64,000 nucleotides of DNA, from positions 248,001 through 312,000 of the forward strand of contig NZ_VIRF01000078.1 of assembly GCF_008107685.1 (NCBI RefSeq), given 5' to 3'. Source of the DNA: Novosphingobium sp. BW1 (GTDB taxonomy: Bacteria; Pseudomonadota; Alphaproteobacteria; Sphingomonadales; Sphingomonadaceae). The translations under genes were made by a program, and so were the position numbers. The notes beneath the pieces are model-generated. The model did no database searches. It worked only from the letters and a program-made list of their open reading frames with translations, and was not told where the DNA came from. Below, piece after piece: positions 26,260 through 35,177 of the stretch (position 1 is the first letter of the stretch; each line of letters begins with the position of its first letter).

Positions 26260-27036
26260 TCATGAGCCGGTGATCTCGAAATTGAAGCTGCGGGGCTGGC
26301 CATGCGGGGGCTGCGGGAAGGGTGCGGCGCGGCGTACCAGTTGCATCGCAGCGTGATCGAAGCGCGAGGAGCCTGAACTACGCGCCACGCCGATGTCCCG
26401 GCAGCGCCCGTCCTCGATCACGGTGAAATGAATGTAGGCCGCCCCCGCCCCGACCGTATTCTGCCTGCGGTAACGCATGAGGTGGCGCATGACGGAGGCC
26501 GCGTATTTCGCCGCGCCGCCCCCGGAATTCGCCCGGCTCTCGCTTGGATTCTTCTTGGCCTGTGCGCCCGCCTCGGCAGACATGCCCCCTACCTCGTGCG
26601 GGCTGGAGGCACTTGGCGAAAGCGCCTGGGGCGCGATCATCACGGCGGGGGCTACCAGAGCGAGGTCCGGGCGCACAATTGGCTGTTCGCGCTGCAGGAC
26701 AGCGTGCGCCGGGGCCGTCAGGGCATGGGCCTGGGCGTTCTGGGCGATAGCGGCCTGTGCAGTTTCGGATCGCGCCGCATGCGGCGGGCGTGGGGTGCGC
26801 GGCGCGGGGGCCTCGGCCGGCTCGGCGGCAGAGGCCTTAGCGCTCTGGCCCTCGTCCTGCGTCAACCCGGCCTGGCTGAAGGCGATCACGGTAAGCGAAT
26901 TCCCGGCTCCGGTTTCGTGCACGGCCCCGCTGGCGAGGCCGACGAAGATCGCGAGCACCCCGCCATTGACCAGCGCCGAGCCGGCAAGGCCGACCAGTCG
27001 CTGCCGATCCCACTTCGAAGCATGTGCCAGATACAT
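26260..27036 (-). CDS. TonB-family energy transducer
   Basis: 258 residues from ATG 27036 (GAGGAGG at eight bases; an in-frame ATG at 27057 is less likely). One N-terminal transmembrane helix (VGLAGSALVNGGVLAIFVGL) is followed by an Ala/Pro/Gln-rich periplasmic linker of about 130 residues. The C-terminal TonB domain contains YIHFTVIEDGRCRDIGVARSSG. It would couple proton motive force to the receptor encoded immediately upstream, whose stop is 21 bases away. ExbB/ExbD are not in the window. Confidence 0.85.
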   Translation of the reverse strand: MYLAHASKWDRQRLVGLAGSALVNGGVLAIFVGLASGAVHETGAGNSLTVIAFSQAGLTQDEGQSAKASAAEPAEAPAPRTPRPPHAARSETAQAAIAQNAQAHALTAPAHAVLQREQPIVRPDLALVAPAVMIAPQALSPSASSPHEVGGMSAEAGAQAKKNPSESRANSGGGAAKYAASVMRHLMRYRRQNTVGAGAAYIHFTVIEDGRCRDIGVARSSGSSRFDHAAMQLVRRAAPFPQPPHGQPRSFNFEITGS

Positions 27037-27057
27037 CGCCTGCGCCTCCTCTCGCAC

Positions 27058-29094
27058 TCAGAACTGGACGGAAACCGCGCCCTTGAAATTGCGCCCCAGA
27101 GCCGGTCGCGTAGCGAGCGCGGGCACGTAGTAGGTGTCAAAGATGTTCTCGACGCTAACCCGGAAAGTGAGAAACTTGAGGAAGCCGGCCTCGGGCGAGA
27201 ACGAGGCGCGCAGATTGTGCACGTTGTAGCCCTCCTCGACTGTCCCATCGGTATCGAGATCCTCGGCCAGGACGCCTTCCCAGCGCACGTCGAAGTGGTC
27301 GCCGAACCGCTTGCCAAGGGCGAGCTGGTAGGTGTTCTGGGGCAGGTTGCCCCAATCGCTCAGCGCCCCTCCGGTCGAAAGCTGGGTGCCGCTCACGATA
27401 TTGCCATTGAAATCGAGATAGAAGCCGCTCGGCGTTGCATAGGAGGCCTCGATCTCAACGCCTTCGAGATAGACTTCGGCCACCCCCGAGTACGATGTGT
27501 TGTCGGTCAGGTCGGTGTCGTAATAATTGGCCTTGATGGCGAAGCGGTCATTCTGCGTGAAGATGCCCGTGCGGTCGAAGGCCGCCCCCGCTTCCCAGCT
27601 GCGGCTCTTTTCCGGCTGGTTCATGTAGGTGACGTTTTCGAGGTCATCGATGATCGGCATCGCGCGGGTCTTGGCCCAGGACCCAAACACCGAGAATCCG
27701 AAGGGCAGTTCGTAACGCGCCGAGACGCCACCCATCAGGCCCTCATTGGTATAGCTGGCGTTCGAGCCGTCATCGAGTTCGCCCTTCACGGTCGAGGTTT
27801 CCCAGCGGACCGCAGGCGTCACCGTGAAGCCTCGCATCAGGTTGATCTCATCCACGGCGAAGGCCGCCATGCGCCGGTCGGTGCCCCCCGGCGCGGAGTT
27901 CGCGTCTAGGCGGTCCTTGTCGATGTATTCCAGCCCCATGCGCAGGTTGTGACGGACGCTGCCGGTCACAAAGAGCGCGGCGTTCTTGAGCGTGACCTTA
28001 GAGGTGACATAGCGCTGGTCGGCATCGGTCACCGGCGTGCCCACCTCACCGAAGATGGGCGAGGAGTAAGGAATGTAGGACTGCTCGATGTCCTGCTGAG
28101 CGCGGGTGTAGACCAGGCTGAGGTTGATCGCGTCGGTATCGAGGGGCTCGTAGTAGTAGCCCAGGACAAGGTTCTTCGACTTGGTGTCGCGATCGACGTT
28201 ACCGAAGATACCCCCTGTCGTGCCGAAGCTGTCGTAGGGCTTGTCGCGTTCCGCCGTCGTGGTCTGGCTGAAGCTGGCCTTGAGGGTATGCGCGTTGTCC
28301 GCGCCGAAGTGGACCGCGCCCTTTACGAGGAAGCTGGGAAGCGAGAAGGAGCTGTTTTCGATCCGTTCGCCGTGGCCGTCTTCCTGAGTGCCGCTCTTGC
28401 GATAGCTGTAATTGGCCAGGAATTCGACATTTTCGCTAGGCATCGCGGCCAGCGTGGTCGAGGTCGCAAAGCCGCCGCCGTTGCTGCTGCCCGAAAGGTT
28501 TTGGTTGACTGTAAAGCCGGTCTTGCCGCCCAGGTAATCGTAGGCGTCGCTGGTTTCGAGGATCACGGTGCCCCCGATCACGCCGGAGCCGTATTCGAAG
28601 CTGCCCACCGTCCCACGCAGCACCGAGGCGCTCTTGTACAGGAGCGGGTCGGTGAACAGCTGAGTGCCGATGCGATAGAGCTCTTCCGAGCCGTTTGTCG
28701 CGCCATCCACCAGAACGAGAACCTTCTGGTCGGTGCCGTAGGTGCCGGTCGCGCCGAACCCGCGGATATTGATGCCCGATCCGATCGGCGTCGAACCGTT
28801 GACGATCGTGACACCGGGGATCGAATCGATCAGTTCCGCGATCGTATTGGCCTGGCGATCCTCGATCTCCTCGCGGTTGATCGAGGTGATGGGCGTGGCG
28901 GTGTCGGTGCGGATAGCCCGCGTGCTCTCGCCGATGTCGATCGTGCCCAGAAATTCGCCATCCGTTTCATCCCTTTCCTGTTCGGCGGAACGCACGACCC
29001 TGTCTTGGGCGCGGGCCAGCGAGGGCGCCGCGATGGACGCGAGAACGAGAACCGAAACGCCAAGAGTGGCTGCGGAACGAAAGTCAGGTCGCAA
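27058..29094 (-). CDS. TonB-dependent receptor, probably for iron or haem
   Basis: 678 residues. The start appears to be TTG 29094 after a GGGGG site, because no ATG lies before or inside the signal peptide (cleavage near ARAQ). The plug domain spans about 60-190 (ITSINREEIEDRQANTIAEL, IPGVTIVNG, INIRGFGATG). The 22-strand barrel ends in GRNFKGAVSVQF, with FRVSVENIFDTYYVP near the end, a pattern seen in haemoglobin/transferrin-type and catecholate receptors. The upstream region holds Fur-box-like sites. Substrate not determined. Confidence 0.85.
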   Translation of the reverse strand: MRPDFRSAATLGVSVLVLASIAAPSLARAQDRVVRSAEQERDETDGEFLGTIDIGESTRAIRTDTATPITSINREEIEDRQANTIAELIDSIPGVTIVNGSTPIGSGINIRGFGATGTYGTDQKVLVLVDGATNGSEELYRIGTQLFTDPLLYKSASVLRGTVGSFEYGSGVIGGTVILETSDAYDYLGGKTGFTVNQNLSGSSNGGGFATSTTLAAMPSENVEFLANYSYRKSGTQEDGHGERIENSSFSLPSFLVKGAVHFGADNAHTLKASFSQTTTAERDKPYDSFGTTGGIFGNVDRDTKSKNLVLGYYYEPLDTDAINLSLVYTRAQQDIEQSYIPYSSPIFGEVGTPVTDADQRYVTSKVTLKNAALFVTGSVRHNLRMGLEYIDKDRLDANSAPGGTDRRMAAFAVDEINLMRGFTVTPAVRWETSTVKGELDDGSNASYTNEGLMGGVSARYELPFGFSVFGSWAKTRAMPIIDDLENVTYMNQPEKSRSWEAGAAFDRTGIFTQNDRFAIKANYYDTDLTDNTSYSGVAEVYLEGVEIEASYATPSGFYLDFNGNIVSGTQLSTGGALSDWGNLPQNTYQLALGKRFGDHFDVRWEGVLAEDLDTDGTVEEGYNVHNLRASFSPEAGFLKFLTFRVSVENIFDTYYVPALATRPALGRNFKGAVSVQF

Positions 29095-29138
29095 TGTGTT
29101 TCCCCCTCAGCCCGAATGCTAGCGGGCCGCGATAAAGA

Positions 29139-29158
29139 TGCAAGTGATTCGCATTAGC
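29139..29158. promoter_or_regulatory. Fur-box-like site 1
   Basis: TGCAAGTGATTCGCATTAGC, an imperfect inverted repeat sharing the core GCAARTGATTNGCA with sites 2 and 3. It is 45 bases upstream of the receptor start. Confidence 0.6.
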
Positions 29159-29177
29159 TGCGCGACCTACACATAGG

Positions 29178-29197
29178 TGCAAATGATTCGCAAGAGC
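29178..29197. promoter_or_regulatory. Fur-box-like site 2
   Basis: TGCAAATGATTCGCAAGAGC, same core as site 1, 39 bases further upstream. Confidence 0.6.
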
Positions 29198-29458
29198 AAT
29201 TATAACGTGAAGTCAATCGTCTGGAGGAGGCAGGGGCATCCGCAATCTTTGCCCCCTTCTCACCTGATGTGTGAATGTCAGTTGGCGCGGGCGCGTGTGA
29301 CGCGAGTGGGAACCTTCAAAAGCCCCTCTGGAGGTGCGGGCGCAGAGTTGCGCGATGGCGCCGCACGGATATTCCAACATCGCGCGACCGTTGGGGCGTT
29401 ACGTGGTGGAACGCCTGAATATTGACTTCAAATCCCGCTTTGGATAGCCAGCGCAATA

Positions 29459-29481
29459 TTGCAAGTGATTAGCATTTGCAT
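29459..29481. promoter_or_regulatory. Fur-box-like site 3
   Basis: The most symmetric of the three (GCAAGTGATTAGCATTTGC inside it). It is 131 bases before the DUF2271 gene and would serve the rightward transcript. Confidence 0.65.
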
Positions 29482-29612
29482 AAAAGACGGGCCCAGCCGG
29501 GCAGGTGAGCCTCGCGGCGCATCGCTCATGCGTTTCCGCATCAGGTCCGGCCAGCGCGTTCCTCGCCTGCCAAACGGTTAGGCCCCACCACCCTTTGAAG
29601 GAAAGCACTTCA

Positions 29613-30119
29613 ATGCGTTCGACTACCCTGGCCACCACGACCTTGACGGCCGTCGCCTTTACACTTCCTGCTGGTGCTCAGGCTCAAAGCGGTGCGGTCA
29701 CGATCGAACTTCCGCGCGTCTCGGACCCCAATTACCGCAAGCCCTATGTCGCGGCCTGGCTGGAGGATGCCAACGGCAAGGCCCTGGCGGTTTCAGCGGT
29801 GCTTCACGATCAGAGCCGGATCGGCGCGCGCTGGCTTTCGGAACTGCGCACGTGGTGGCGCAAGAGCGGGCGCAGCATGACCATGCCGGCGGACGGAATC
29901 TCCGCGCCGACCCGCACGACGGGCCGGCATACCATCGCGATCAAGGGCCTCGGCGAGCTGGGTGATGGCACCTACAGTCTCGTAGTCGAAGCCGCGCGGG
30001 AGAAAGCGGGCCGCGAAGTCGTGAAGGTGCCTGTGGTTATCCGGGGCGGCCAGGTCCGTGGCGCATCGGCGCAGGGCCACCGGGAACTGGGCCTTGTACG
30101 CGTTTCCCCGCAGCACTGA
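29613..30119 (+). CDS. DUF2271-family periplasmic protein
   Basis: 168 residues from ATG 29613 (GAAGGAAAG upstream). The signal peptide ends near AQAQS. The mature part shows the DUF2271 pattern: IELPRVSDPNYRKPYVAAWL, WLSELRTWWRKSGR, DGISAPTRTTGRHTI, YSLVVEAAREKAGREVVK. The family (PF10029) commonly neighbours PepSY/flavoprotein reductases and TonB-dependent receptors for iron. Function unproven. It heads the rightward arm of the divergent module. Confidence 0.8.
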   Translation: MRSTTLATTTLTAVAFTLPAGAQAQSGAVTIELPRVSDPNYRKPYVAAWLEDANGKALAVSAVLHDQSRIGARWLSELRTWWRKSGRSMTMPADGISAPTRTTGRHTIAIKGLGELGDGTYSLVVEAAREKAGREVVKVPVVIRGGQVRGASAQGHRELGLVRVSPQH

Positions 30120-30254
30120 TCGCCGGTCCTGTTTCGCGCGCCTTTCAGATGCGAGGCACGGGGGGCCGTACCCCGGCGATGCGAAACGCCCTTCCGCAGC
30201 CCCGGCGCGCGCGATTGCCGGGAAATGCCCCCCTCTTGAGGAAATACCCTGTCC

Positions 30255-31577
30255 ATGCGCGCCACGCTCACTGACTGGCTCATTCTCGCCGCCCTGATTG
30301 CGGCTTGGCTGGGCCTTACCTGGCTCTGCCTGCGCAAGCGCCCGCGCGCGGCCTTCGACGGCGCGTCCAGCCTCGTTGTCTATGCCTCCCAGACAGGTCA
30401 CGCGCAGGAGATCGCCGAAGCCACGCACGCGGCCCTGCTCCGCTCGGCCCGGGATGCCCGGCTCTTGTGTGCCAACCATCTCGAATCGGGCGATCTTGCC
30501 GGAGCAGACCGGATTTTCTTCGCGGTCTCGACGACCGGCGAAGGCGATGCGCCCGACGATGCCGGAGGTCTTGACCGGGCTCTTGCCGATAGCGACGTCG
30601 ATCTGACCGGAGTGCAGGTGTCCATCCTGGCCTTGGGGGATCGACGCTATGCGCATTTCTGCGCCTTCGGGGAGCGCCTCAAGGCCTGGTGCGAGGCCAT
30701 GGCCGCAGAGGTGACCGCCTATATCACGGTGGATGATCTTGCTCCCGATGCACTTTCCCAATGGGACGCGGTGCTCGTGCAAGAAGGTGTCGGCCCGATG
30801 GCCAGCGACCGTCTCGATAACGCTCCACGCGAGTGGCGGATCGTAACGCGCACGCGTGTAGCTGGCCCCGTTGGCCAAGATGCACAGACTGCGGCAAGTG
30901 AAGGTTTGTTCCGCCTGGCTTTGCGCCCCGTCGATGGCTACCTTCCCGACTGGGATGTCGGCGACCTCTTCGAGCTTCATACGTCCGATGGGCACCAACG
31001 TGATTACTCGATCGCCAACCGGTGCGGGGGAGAGGAACTCATCCTCTTCGTGCGCCGCGTAATCGACAAGGGCGTGCCCGGACGCGGTTCGGGTCTGCTC
31101 ACGTCGCTGCCTGCGGAGGCTGGTCGTGTCCGCGCGCGGATACGCGAACATGCCGGCTTTCGGCCTCCGCGCGGGACCGGTCCGCTCCTTGCTATCGGCG
31201 CAGGCTCGGGCTGGGCGGGGCTGCGCCCGCACCTCCTTGAGGCCATGGCGACCGGCCGCCCATGCTGGCTCATCTTCGGCGAGCGTGGCGAGGCCGATGC
31301 CGCTGGCCTCCTTGAGGAAATGCGCGCGTGGCACAAGGAAAACAGCTTACATCGTTTTGATCTGGCCCTCTCACGCCAGGACGGTCTGCGCGTACCCGAC
31401 ATTCTCCAGGCTCATAGCACCGATCTTTCTGAATTCCTGGCACCAGAGGCGGCCGTGGTGCTGTGCGGACGGCTCGCCATGGGCGAGGCCGCACTTGCCG
31501 CCCTCCGAGAGACCATGGGGGAAGATTGGCTTGACGAGGCTCGCATTTCAGGCCGGCTCAGAAGTGATTTGTACTAA
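30255..31577 (+). CDS. Membrane-anchored flavodoxin/ferredoxin-reductase (sulfite-reductase-alpha-like)
   Basis: 440 residues. One N-terminal transmembrane helix (10-25), a flavodoxin domain (about 38-180; FMN loops YASQTGHAQEIAE, STTGEGDAPDD, LGDRRYAHFCAFG), and an FAD/NAD(P)H reductase domain (RDYSIAN, PLLAIGAGSGWAGLRPHL, VVLCGRLAMGEAAL). It would pass electrons from NAD(P)H through FAD and FMN. Related proteins sit beside or are fused to PepSY membrane domains and are thought to reduce ferric siderophores; no PepSY domain is encoded here. It is 135 bases after DUF2271. Confidence 0.82.
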   Translation: MRATLTDWLILAALIAAWLGLTWLCLRKRPRAAFDGASSLVVYASQTGHAQEIAEATHAALLRSARDARLLCANHLESGDLAGADRIFFAVSTTGEGDAPDDAGGLDRALADSDVDLTGVQVSILALGDRRYAHFCAFGERLKAWCEAMAAEVTAYITVDDLAPDALSQWDAVLVQEGVGPMASDRLDNAPREWRIVTRTRVAGPVGQDAQTAASEGLFRLALRPVDGYLPDWDVGDLFELHTSDGHQRDYSIANRCGGEELILFVRRVIDKGVPGRGSGLLTSLPAEAGRVRARIREHAGFRPPRGTGPLLAIGAGSGWAGLRPHLLEAMATGRPCWLIFGERGEADAAGLLEEMRAWHKENSLHRFDLALSRQDGLRVPDILQAHSTDLSEFLAPEAAVVLCGRLAMGEAALAALRETMGEDWLDEARISGRLRSDLY

Positions 31578-31645
31578 CGTCCTTGTGAAACCGCCTCTCA
31601 GGTTGACCTTCTGGCGGCCGAAAGAGGCCGCTGCGCGGGCAGCCA

Positions 31646-32300
31646 ATGGCCAGTAGATCACATAGTCCGTATCAGTGCACCGCGCAGCCTGTAACCGCCG
31701 AGTCCGCCGTCGAAGCGCTGCTGGGCCTAAGCCGCGCCGAGGACGGACGCGACCTTGCCGCGCGCATCCTGGCCCACCATCCCCAAGATCAGGGCGTGCG
31801 CGCCCTATTGCGACACTGGACTGGTGCGACAGATGGAGGTGCCCACCCCTTACGGCTGGCCTTCGCGCGACGCCTGGCTGAGTGCGCTTGGCGAAACGCT
31901 GCGCGCACGCCATGGATAAACCATGCACCCGCTCGGCCAATCGCTGCGCGGGGGTAGTCAAATCCAGGAAGACCTCGCCCGCAGCCCCGACCCCGTCCTC
32001 ACAGGATTCTTTGCCAGCGCGCGCGGTGATCACCCGCTACATTCGCGAGCTTGGCCCCGGCATCGACCCGACCCGCGCGCGTATTCAGGGCCTGGCCGCC
32101 CCCGATAGGCCGGGCTGCACGACCTCGCCCACGCTGGAACCACTTGCCCACATACGCCCGAAGCCTGGGAACCTCGTACTCTTCCCCAGCTCCCTGTGGC
32201 ACAGCACCGAGCCCTTCTACGGCGAGGCCGATCGCCTCACCGTTGCCTTCGATATCGTGCCGGAAACCCGCGCCTGGATTCGCCCCTGCGAAAAAAGTTT
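31646..32300 (+). pseudogene. Broken putative 2OG-Fe(II) oxygenase gene
   Basis: Pieces of the PF13759-type family appear in different frames: MEVPTPYGWPSRDAWLSALG, then a stop, HPLGQSLRGGSQIQEDLARS, then after frame changes KPGNLVLFPSSLWHSTEPF and DRLTVAFDIVP. The central segment with the first iron-binding histidine is missing. At least one in-frame stop (near 31916) and two frame changes make it non-functional. It lies just after the flavoprotein gene. Confidence 0.75.
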
Positions 32301-32393
32301 CCCCTTTTTCGTATTTTTGCCTGAGGGTTCGCGCCGAACCTGCGTCCTACCCTAGGACGCAGGGCACACGATGCGCGAAGAGGAGATACGGAT

Positions 32394-35174
32394 ATGCGAA
32401 TTGGGCTTAGGGCGGCGAGCTTCACAGCGATGGCGCTCCTGCTGACCTCACCGGGCCTGGCCCAGATCTCACAGCCCAACACGATGGGCATCGCGACACC
32501 CGCCGAAAGCTTCCCGCAGGAACCGGGCAGCGATTATTTCCTTGCCAACTACGACCAGTACGAGGCCTATCTGAAGACGCTGGCCAGCCAGTCGGACCGC
32601 ATGAAGCTGGTCGATATCGGCAAGAGCGCGGAAGGCCGCACGATGTGGGTGGCGATCGTCTCCTCGCCCGAGAACCTTGCCAAGCTCGATCACTACAAGA
32701 AGATCAACGCCCGGCTGGCCAAGGCGAAGGGTCTCGATGATGCCGAGGCGCAGGCGCTGGCCGCGGAAGGCAAAGCGGTGGTCTGGATCGATGCTGGCAT
32801 GCACGCGACCGAGACGGTGACCACCCAGTCGCAGATCCACGTTCTCTACCGGATGCTGACCCGGAGCGATGCCGAGACGAAGCGCATTCTTGATAACGTC
32901 ATCATCCTCTTTGGCCATGACAACCCGGACGGCCTCCAACTCGTCGCGGACTGGTACATGCGCAACGAAGACCCGGAGAAGCGCGAATTCCGAACGATCC
33001 CGCGCCTCTACCAGAAGTACGTCGGGCATGATAACAACCGCGACAGCTTCATGGCGCAGATGCCCGAAACCGAGAACGTCAACCGCGTGCTTTTCCGCGA
33101 GTGGTTCCCGCAGATCATCTTCAACCAGCACCAGACCGGGCCTGAGGGCATGGTCGTGTTCGTGCCCCCGTTCCGCGATCCGTTCAACTACAACTACGAC
33201 CCGCTGCTGATGACCGAATTGCAGGAAGTGGGCTCGACCATGCACAGCCGCCTCATCGCGGAAAACAAGCCGGGCTCGGGCATGCGCAGTTCCGCATCGT
33301 ACTCCACCTGGCACAACGGCATGGAGCGCTCGGTTTCCTACTTCCACAACTCGATCGGGCTTCTCACCGAGATCATCGGCGGCCCGGCGCCCATGAATAT
33401 CCCGCTCGTCCCCGAAGTGCAGCTGCCCGACAACGACAAGCCCATGCCCATCGCCCCGCGCGAATGGCATCTGGCGGACAGCCTAGAATACCAGTGGAGC
33501 CTCGACCGCGCCGTTCTGGACTATGCTTCGCGCAACCGCGACCGCCTGCTGTTCAACTACTACCGCATGGGCAAGAATTCTGTCGAGAAGGGCCTGACCG
33601 ACAGCTGGACGACGACGCCCACCGATATCGAGGAACTCAAGGAAGCGGGTAGGGACCGCCCTGTCCCCAAAGCCGAGAATAGCTATTTCCGCGCCAACCG
33701 GGTCGATCCTGCCCTCTATGGCGAAGTCCTCCAGGCAAGCGAGAAGCGCGACCCGCGCGCCTATGTCATCTCGCGCAGCCAGCGCGACCTTCCGACTACC
33801 GTCGCCTTCCTCAACGCGCTTCTCAAGAACGGCGTCGAAGTGCTCGAAGCCGATGCGCCATTCTCGGCTGCGGGCGCCAGCTATCCGGCGGGCTCGTGGA
33901 TCGTGAAGACCTCGCAGGCCTATCGCCCCCACGTCCTCGACATGTTCGAGCCGCAGGATCACCCGCACGACGTCGAATACCCCGGCGGTCCGCCCAAGAG
34001 ACCCTACGACATCACCGGCTACACGCTCTCCGACCAGATGGGCGTGGGCTATGACCGCGTGTTTGAGACCATCGATCCGACTGCGACTCCCATCACCGGC
34101 CTGATCGACGTGCCCGCGGGCCAAATCGTGGGTTCGGGCAATGCCGGCTGGCTGGTGCGCCACGAGACGAACAACAGCTTCATCCTCACCAACCGTCTGC
34201 TCAAGGCCGGGCTGCCGGTTTCGTGGATCAAGAGCGAAACACGCGCCGGGAACGTGGAATTTGCCCCCGGTGCTGTCTGGGTCCCCGCCTCGGGTGAAGC
34301 CCGGAGCATCGTCGAGGCCTCGGTCAAGAACCTGGGCATCAACGCCTATGCTCAAGGCGCGGCACCTTCGCAGGACGCCATGGCCATTGCCCCTGTGCGC
34401 GTGGGGCTCGTCGACCAGTATGGCGGGGTCATATCTTCGGGCTGGGCGCGCTGGCTTTTCGAGCAGTACGAGTTCCCCTTTGAGGTCGTCTTCCCAAGCG
34501 AGCTCGACCAGGGCAACCTTGCCGACAAGTTCGACGTCCTCGTCTTTGCCAATGGCACCGTCCCGCCGGTGAAGGACGGCCCGTGGAGCGGACGCCCCTC
34601 CTCGATGCCGGATCCCGAGACGATCCCGGCCCAGTATCGCTCGCAGCTAGGTCTTGTCAGCGAGGAGAAAACCGCTCCCGCATTGGCCGAGTTCGCCAAG
34701 GAGGGCGGCACGATCATCGCCATCGGCAATGCAGCCCAGTTGGCGACGATGCTCGAGGCCCCGCTCGTTCCCGCGCTTGCCAAGGAGGAAGATGGCGAAC
34801 TCAAGGGTCTGACGACGAGCGAGTTCTTCATTCCTGGCGCCCTTGTGGAAGCGCGCGTCGATCCCTCCGAGCCACTGGCCTACGGCATCACGCCAACAGT
34901 GGACATGTTCTTCGATCGCAGCCAGTCCTTCACGTTCACGGGAGCAGGCACACAGGCGCGGAAGGTCTCCTGGTACGAAAGCCCGACCCCGCTCAAGAGC
35001 GGCTGGGCGATGGGCCAGGAGAAACTTCAGGGAACCACCGCAATTGCCGACGTGGACCTGGGCAAGGGCAAGCTCTTCGTGATGGGGCCCGAAGTCACGC
35101 AGCGCGCACAGCCCTATCCGACCTTCAAATTTCTCTTCAACGGCATCCTCTACGGCCCCTCCAGCAAGAAATAA
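32394..35174 (+). CDS. Secreted M14-family zinc carboxypeptidase
   Basis: 926 residues with a signal peptide ending near GLAQ. The M14 catalytic domain is about 45-400: zinc ligands H137 and E140 (GMHATE) and H246 (FNQHQTG), catalytic E326 (LLTEIIGG). The large C-terminal part, with a glutamine-amidotransferase-like segment (VGLVDQYGGVISSGWARWLFE), is typical of long sphingomonad/xanthomonad members. It would trim peptides outside the cytoplasm. The gene looks intact although it is flanked by pseudogenes and an IS. Confidence 0.9.
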   Translation: MRIGLRAASFTAMALLLTSPGLAQISQPNTMGIATPAESFPQEPGSDYFLANYDQYEAYLKTLASQSDRMKLVDIGKSAEGRTMWVAIVSSPENLAKLDHYKKINARLAKAKGLDDAEAQALAAEGKAVVWIDAGMHATETVTTQSQIHVLYRMLTRSDAETKRILDNVIILFGHDNPDGLQLVADWYMRNEDPEKREFRTIPRLYQKYVGHDNNRDSFMAQMPETENVNRVLFREWFPQIIFNQHQTGPEGMVVFVPPFRDPFNYNYDPLLMTELQEVGSTMHSRLIAENKPGSGMRSSASYSTWHNGMERSVSYFHNSIGLLTEIIGGPAPMNIPLVPEVQLPDNDKPMPIAPREWHLADSLEYQWSLDRAVLDYASRNRDRLLFNYYRMGKNSVEKGLTDSWTTTPTDIEELKEAGRDRPVPKAENSYFRANRVDPALYGEVLQASEKRDPRAYVISRSQRDLPTTVAFLNALLKNGVEVLEADAPFSAAGASYPAGSWIVKTSQAYRPHVLDMFEPQDHPHDVEYPGGPPKRPYDITGYTLSDQMGVGYDRVFETIDPTATPITGLIDVPAGQIVGSGNAGWLVRHETNNSFILTNRLLKAGLPVSWIKSETRAGNVEFAPGAVWVPASGEARSIVEASVKNLGINAYAQGAAPSQDAMAIAPVRVGLVDQYGGVISSGWARWLFEQYEFPFEVVFPSELDQGNLADKFDVLVFANGTVPPVKDGPWSGRPSSMPDPETIPAQYRSQLGLVSEEKTAPALAEFAKEGGTIIAIGNAAQLATMLEAPLVPALAKEEDGELKGLTTSEFFIPGALVEARVDPSEPLAYGITPTVDMFFDRSQSFTFTGAGTQARKVSWYESPTPLKSGWAMGQEKLQGTTAIADVDLGKGKLFVMGPEVTQRAQPYPTFKFLFNGILYGPSSKK

Positions 35175-35177
35175 CCA

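Larger units (their letters stand above)
29095..29612. promoter_or_regulatory. Divergent regulatory region between receptor and DUF2271 genes
   Basis: 518 bases holding three related Fur-box-like sites (listed separately), two close to the receptor gene and one close to the DUF2271 gene. The 260 bases between them contain no convincing gene. Confidence 0.65.
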
